A stretch of DNA of 64,000 bases from Candolleomyces eurysporus (Eukaryota > Basidiomycota > Agaricomycetes > Agaricales > Psathyrellaceae): the NCBI GenBank assembly GCA_027579435.1, contig JANBPK010000706.1, positions 248,001-312,000 of the forward strand, written 5' to 3'. The notes under the pieces are model-generated. The model did not search any database and was not told where the DNA came from. It saw only the letters and a list, made by a program, of their open reading frames with translations. Each line of letters starts with the position of its first letter. The stretch's first letter is position 1. Below, in pieces: positions 58,578 through 64,000 of the stretch. The position numbers and the translations under genes were made by a program.

Positions 58578-60361
58578 ATGGACCCCGCTGATGCTGTAGC
58601 CGCAATCCTTGAAACTGTGGCCTCTGGCCAACGAAATATCATGGTCAGAAGAATACCCCCCCCTCATTGCGGCTACTGATTCTTACTGGACCTGCTATGT
58701 GTAGTACACTCTAGGTGAGCAAAGCCACGTAACACTTCAGCCTTTCAATTGAAGAGGAATTCGCCCAGCTGCAAGCGTGACTGTATTGGTGCGTACAGTA
58801 CAATTTGAGGTTATGTAGCTTTTACTCGAAACTCTGAGACTTCATACCTAGGTGGCCGACACCTTACACACATTCCCGAGCGAGGTTGGTTGACTTTTGT
58901 CTGACTGTTGCCATCGCTGCTTATATCCTGGCGCCAATATCAGGTCGGCTTGGTATGGTTGGCTGAGTGGAACCAGGGAAAAGTTCTATTCTTATTGGCT
59001 CGGCATCTCATCTGGGTCGACGTGGGATTAGCCTATCTTTGTACGTGGCGGTTCCATACGGTCCCACTCTCAAGTAATGCGCGAGCAGATAACATTCCGA
59101 AAGCGTTCTCTCCAACAGCAAGTCTACCTTCGATGCGATAATCAAAGTCTCTCATTACTCCCATAGCTTTGTGAACAAGTACTCCTTGCCAGCGCCGGTG
59201 AGCTCAGAAAGGATCCTCCTTCAGGAAGTGGAGTAACCGAACCGCCTATGTGCACCAGCTTTCATCGCTCTTGGGATGACGATTGCAGAAGGTAGGTAAC
59301 TTGTTCCGGTCTCAGTGGAGCGTGAAGCTACATTTTATCATGATTGAGAATTTTCTCATCTCGCAGTAATCATGTTCCTTCGAGCATACGCTCTCTCTTG
59401 TCAAAACCCAAAATTTGGTGCTTTCCTCCTGTCGCTGTTCATTGTGAGTATAATTTACGTTCCCTCAATTGGTGCTTAGTCACGGTCAAGTCGCTCACTG
59501 CTTTCCTACCAGGTAACTCATACAGCCTCATTTTCGGCCTTGATCAAGTTTAGTTTCACATTAGAATGTGAGTTCGGTTCTCTGTGAGATGCCTCGGTTC
59601 GATTGAGAGAATACAGTTTCCCTATCCCACTTCCCGGCGGTTCTCAGCTGCCTCCCAACTAAAGGCGATCTGCGACTATTGAACATCATTTTTGGCTTGA
59701 TCCTTTTCAACGAGCTTGGTAATTGGTTTCCTCTCCGGTCGTGAGCTCCGCAGACTAACCCTGAAGGGCCAGTTATGCTACTGACAACTTTCTGGTTTGG
59801 TGTCCGACGGTACAAACGCTCAGAAAGTCCGCTCTTTTCAGTACTCTATCGCGATGGACTATTCTACTTCATCATCATCTCTGGTGAGCCTACGTCCTCG
59901 CTAACTCAGTGGATTTCTCACCAACTTGGGGATTAGCAAGCTCCGCTGCAAACATCTTTTGCAATATTGCAGGACCAGTGAGTGCTTGTGCACGTTTGTG
60001 ACTTGAAGCGTTGACATTACACCCACGTCCTCGCTTGATTCAATCAGCCAGGCTATGGTTACCTGCTTACATTGTATGTGGAATTGTGTAAGATTGAAAG
60101 TGAAAGAACTGATGTGAGAACAGCCCACAACGGGTCGTTCACTCGATTCTATCGACGAGGATGATTCTGCACTTGCGTGAAATGAATCAAAGGACCTGCG
60201 AGGTGGCCAGCGACCCCTGTGTCACGACCCTACGATTCGCTTTCGATATAGGGGAATTTGACGCCACCGCCGACACAAACTCCATCCACGACCCTGAACC
60301 CAGCCTATCAACTCATATTCCGGTGGAAAGGCAGCTCGTCGTTCATGGCAATCAGTTGTAG
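58578..60361 (+). CDS. DUF6533 multi-pass membrane protein, copy 2
   Basis: Start ATG at 58578 (MDPADAVAAILETVASGQRN). Exon blocks recognised in order are VADTLHTFPSE (about 58853-58884), VGLVWLAEWNQGKVLFLLARHLIWVDVGLAYL (about 58945-59040), MFLRAYALSCQNPKFGAFLLSLFI (about 59370-59443), MLLTTFWFGVRRYKRSESPLFSVLYRDGLFYFIII (about 59775-59881) and a last exon RMILHLREMNQRTCEV ending at 60361. The VxLxW...GKVLFLL.R signature and the YRDG.FYF block near the C terminus are typical of DUF6533 proteins. The short exon after the first one is uncertain. Function unknown; a receptor-like role has been proposed for such seven-helix proteins only by topology. Confidence 0.68.
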
Positions 60362-60718
60362 CAGGTCACAAGATAAAACTGTGTATTTGCTCCATACCAC
60401 TGCTAACATATGTCAATTTCATACTCATACTCATGACATATGGTACGGAAGAACCAACCGTTCAGGATACAATTTCATTGGGACAATTTGGGTTTTCATC
60501 GACCAGATGGAGTTCCGGCTTCAGCATATAAAAATCGCCTTGGTCCCTGCCCTCCTCCGGCACTGGAACCCTGTGTCCCGGATGGGTAGGCAGGGAGCGG
60601 AGAGGAGCACGGGGATACAGAAACCATAATTGTGTCTTGCCATTTACTTCTCAATCATCATACAACCAAACGAAATCATGTACAAAACTTTCACCGGGAA
60701 GGTCAACGCAAACAAAGG
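60362..60718. other. intergenic before truncated F-box copy
   Basis: Unique sequence up to the junction near 60745; no promoter or gene is recognised. Confidence 0.45.
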
Positions 60719-61345
60719 ATGGCACACGCCAGGCAAGGTGGCGCGGGACTTCGACGAATTGAAGGCCCGCCGAGCCTCATATGTGCACTCCTAGCTCCGA
60801 GTGGCACTAGGCCACCTTCGCAATCGGACGGCGAGCAGCATCTCACCGACTTAGGTCGACGGTTTCCGGTGCTATCTTCCAGTGGCGTGGTCGCCACCAC
60901 TTACCGCTGGAAGTCGTGCACTCAAGTAGACGTGGCGGCCGCCATCGACACCATTACCCACCTCGAGAACGCATTGAGTCTTTCCCCGGGCTCAGCGAAG
61001 AGCAACTACACTCTGAATTTCGCGTTTCAATTTGAGCATGATCCCTTCGCCATCGCGGAGGCCTTGAATCGACCCCCGGCCCCCATCCAGAGCCCAGCAA
61101 ACCGAATCGTCCCAAGAGGTATCTTCATCTTGGAGTTGATTCTACCGGGGACAAGGGAGGAAATCCGAGAAGGGATACTCGATAAAGCCGTCACTTCTTC
61201 CCTCAGGCTGAGCCTTGACATCGATAGAATAATACTAACCTTAAACGAGCTTAAATTGAATCTTCCGAAGCAGGTGGTGAGTGAAGAGCGGGTAAAGAAA
61301 TTCAGAACTGTTTGCAACAGCCTGACCTCAGCTTGTATATATTAA
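60719..61345 (+). pseudogene. truncated F-box paralogue lacking the F-box
   Basis: The first ATG in frame is at 60719 and the open frame runs 208 codons to the same stop motif (SACIY) as the gene at 56020. From about 60750 it is a clear copy of that gene's last about 190 codons, including ICALLAPSG, VVATTYRWKSC, PRGIFILELILPGTREEIREG and LPKQVVSEERVKKFRTVC. No F-box or N-terminal two-thirds is present, so it cannot act as an SCF adaptor. The frame is fully open despite divergence, which may mean youth or selection on the C-terminal domain alone. No upstream exon with an F-box was found. Confidence 0.65.
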
Positions 61346-61480
61346 TTTTAACCTATCAATGGCGTAAATCGAGCATTTGATGCTCAAGGACCGGCATCTT
61401 CAACAAATAGAGAGGACGGTAAGGATGCGCAGATCGGAAATGATGCGGTTCTCAGAACCGGGGCAAGCCTGTTTTGATTT
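60745..61480. repeat. partial F-box duplication, copy 2
   Basis: Counterpart of 57060-57800. Together with the following DUF6533 gene it suggests that an F-box/DUF6533 segment of about 3.7 kb was duplicated in tandem. Confidence 0.7.
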
Positions 61481-62044
61481 TTGATGCGCCAACACCCCTC
61501 TCAGTCCCTCTGATCTGGCATGTCCACTTGGTAAGTTCTCCAAAATCTTTCGCTCGCATCTGCTTGACGCTGTTTGACAGTTTATCAAGTGTTGAAAATT
61601 TTTAGCTTTAGATTAACACTGAAACTGCAAGTTTTAGAGTTTGGCTCGGATGCGTCTGCCTGTTGTGGACAAGATGATAGCCAGCAGAGTGATTCCGTGA
61701 CTCTCTGACGAGAGGGATCACTTGAAATGTCTGATTGATCCCTCCGCACCACCGGAACCCCAGGGCTTCTGCTTGCGTGCTTGACCGCCTGCCGTCAACT
61801 TCATGATCAAGTGCTGCGGATTTTTCATGTTTGAGGGTTGGCCCATCTCTTTGCAGACAAAGAACCATGATCTCTCTACCCGGGCATGAGAGCGATGTCA
61901 TACATATGACGCCGTCATGAACCAGACCGGGATGCCCAGCTCCAATCAAACAGTATATACTCCGCAGCCTTCCTCTCCTTCTCTTAACGTTCGTCCACTG
62001 CGACGACTTCAAACTCTGGATTTGATCCTTGCAGGGCTGGAAGA
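61346..62044. other. intergenic
   Basis: The first about 135 bp are duplicated F-box 3' flank; the rest is unique 5' flank of the third DUF6533 gene. No gene is supported. Confidence 0.45.
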
Positions 62045-63770
62045 ATGAACGCTTCTCCGGCAGCCGACTTCGAGGCGATAAAGCAGGGTCTTGTTTCAGT
62101 CCGATACGTAAATGTGAGTGAACNTTTTTTGAACTTCATTCACCTGCTAGAGCTGACAATTCGATGTGTTCAATACCAATGCGTAGTACTTTGTGCGTTC
62201 GACTGTCATCTCTTGATAAGTATTCGTTACCTATGCATGCCTGAACTAGGTCGTCTGCGGAGTGTCCCTTCTGGTATGCCCTTCTACATCGCATCCAGTG
62301 TGCGGTAGGGACTAACTCGACTGTGCTTAGTTTGTGGACTTTTTGTCGACATTCCCCGCGGAGGTGAGATATCCATTACTCCATAATTCCTGTCTCGGGT
62401 AGATCATATTTCCAACTAACTAGGTCCGCCTAATGTGGCCAGCACCGCGAAGCATACCAAAAGTGCTATTTCTCGTTGTGCGGTACTTCAGCCTGATGCA
62501 GGGGAGCATGGCTCTAGTCTGTACGTAACGATCTCCGAAGGTTTTAAAGCGACTGATTCCGAATTTCCGGATTTGCAGATAGTTTCCCGACAGGGCTCTC
62601 ACCACAGGAGTGCCGGGCTAGGTTTCTCTTAGTTGTTTGTGAGTCTTCACTCATGAGATTTGGTGACAGCTGACCGATGAGAACTCGAATTTGACAGTTT
62701 CAGCCATGCTTCTCATGCTCGGGTCAGAAGGTGCGGCTCGCTGGATCACCATCGGATGATCTCAACATATTTTCATCTGAGATTGACATTTATACCTTAG
62801 TCATCTTACTATTTCGTCTTTATGCGTTCTCTGGTAAGGACAAGAGACTACTGGTGTTTTTATCTATTCAAATTGTGGTGAGTCTCACCATTTTCTTGGT
62901 AACAGCGCTTCAATAACTTGCATAGGCAATGGCCGGCGCTGCCATCGGATTATCCACGCAATTCGTCAGCCGGCTTCTGTGTATGTTGATTTCCCAACAT
63001 TTTGCTGATTCGAAGTCTGAATCCTTATTGCAGACGTCGAACTTCCAATACCAGACACCGTCTGCATGCCAGCACGTGCAGATGGATCAATACTTGGCGG
63101 AATATTTGCACTCTTGCTGTGCAACGGAATCCGTGCGTTTATTGTCTAATTTTCTCGTCCGTGCTCACAGCCAGCTCGTTGCCTCTCCCAGTCGCAATGC
63201 TCTACATGATTTATATCACATTTCGTAAATACAGAAGTTTCAACAACTCCTTGATCACCGTGTTCCATCGTGACGGAACATTTTATTTCGTATCCCTGTC
63301 TGGTGAGCTTCTCTAGTTTCGCGTTTGATTCCCAATGTCTGAGTTGTTCGCCTCTAGCCTTGGCATTGGCAAACCTAGTTGTAAGCTTCAGGTCCAAGGT
63401 AAGCATTTGAGCTCTTCTTCGATTGACGATTTTATGAATCATTTGAATTACAGGATGGAATGAAATTTCTCTTTGCACAGTGAGTCACCATGCTTCATTC
63501 TGAAAGCGACGACTGTCAATGATGCGTCCAATGTTTCTCTCCAGACCAGAGTCTTCTCTTCACGCCATCCTTTCAACACGCATGATTCTACACCTTCGAA
63601 CCTGGTCGGAGCGCGAACATGCTCAAGGACACGTTGCCAATTCACGGGGCAATGCACTGAGAATGACCAACATTGACTCCTCGGCGGATAAGCATGATCG
63701 CCCATCCAGCAATTGGACGCCTATGCAGTTTGCGAAGGCTACAAAGACGATGATAGTAGATACCCCTTGA
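62045..63770 (+). CDS. DUF6533 multi-pass membrane protein, copy 3
   Basis: Start ATG at 62045 (MNASPAADFEAIKQGLVSVRYVN, then GTGAGT). Further exon blocks are FVDFLSTFPAE (about 62335-62362), VRLMWPAPRSIPKVLFLVVRYFSLMQGSMALV (about 62424-62520), ILLFRLYAFSGKDKRLLVFLSIQIV (about 62805-62878), AMAGAAIGLSTQFVSRLL (about 62928-62981), a block with MLYMIYITFRKYRSFNNSLITVFHRDGTFYFVSLS (about 63200-63302) and a last exon MILHLRTWSEREHAQGH ending at 63770. Copy 1 has a very similar DUF6533 block (IRLMWPAPLSAPKVLFFVLRYY), so copy 1 and copy 3 are closer to each other than to copy 2. The N at 62126 lies in the first intron. Confidence 0.68.
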
Positions 63771-64000
63771 GTGTTTAGATGCGATGATACCATAGATTCC
63801 TGAATTATCTATGATGCGACCGCCGTAAAGCTTCGGGTATACTAAACATCCGACCTCAGTTGGACGGGAGCAGATAAGAAAAACCCACTGCTAATTGTCG
63901 CGAATTTAAACCTTCCCGTCCATGAGTCTTCGACGAGCGATGTTGCCTGTAATTTTACTCCAGTGCGAGAGGGAATTAGCGGCCTGATTCCACAGCGACA

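Noticed and set aside
1..64000. CRISPR arrays, rRNA, intact transposons or viral genes
   Set aside because: Looked for and not seen; the repeats present are segmental duplications, internal coding repeats or decayed fragments.

Overview
The window reads as nuclear DNA of an agaricomycete basidiomycete. Coding regions are split by many 40-120 bp GT-AG introns, often with a CTNA branch site. The gene families are mushroom-typical: TPR-CHAT, MYND, BTB and F-box proteins, DUF6533 membrane proteins and clitocypin-like inhibitors. I rebuilt most multi-exon genes by hand and used divisibility by three, intron phase and family motifs as checks. No tRNA, rRNA, CRISPR array, intact transposon or virus was seen.

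Layout. At 0.4-15.9 kb lie a C2-TPR-CHAT protein (-), a secreted S28 serine peptidase with a GPI-like tail (+), a MYND finger protein with a C-terminal membrane anchor (-) and a BTB protein (+). At 16.8-23.3 kb a roughly 3.2 kb block occurs twice in tandem. Each copy pairs a secreted repetitive precursor (+) with a convergent mycocypin-like gene (-); the inhibitor of the first copy is broken at the duplication junction. At 25.7-27.8 kb is a MGRN1-like RING E3 ligase. At 28-43 kb is a tandem array of about 3 kb units carrying four more mycocypin-like genes, with fossil junctions and an orphan promoter, interrupted by a DUF6533 gene. At 43-45.7 kb is an unrecognised membrane protein (-). At 46.9-55.1 kb lie two conserved housekeeping-type genes, condensin subunit 1 and a calpain-family protease. 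At 56-63.8 kb an F-box gene and a DUF6533 gene are followed by a second, truncated copy of the same pair.

The most interesting element is the pair of secreted precursors at 17.5-18.6 and 20.7-21.6 kb. They consist of repeated cationic amphipathic segments of about 12-14 residues (type FRRIARKIFGR) separated by acidic and His-rich linkers with dibasic sites. This looks like a Kex2-processed repeat precursor, and I do not recognise the family. Each copy sits convergently beside a member of the putative cysteine-protease-inhibitor family, whose five complete members share a conserved core promoter of about 90 bp. Precursor and inhibitor were duplicated together, and the inhibitor was then amplified further.

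Single N characters sit beside homopolymers throughout. In every coding exon where I could test it, ignoring the N restores the frame. Apparent frameshifts there are assembly artefacts, not pseudogenes.
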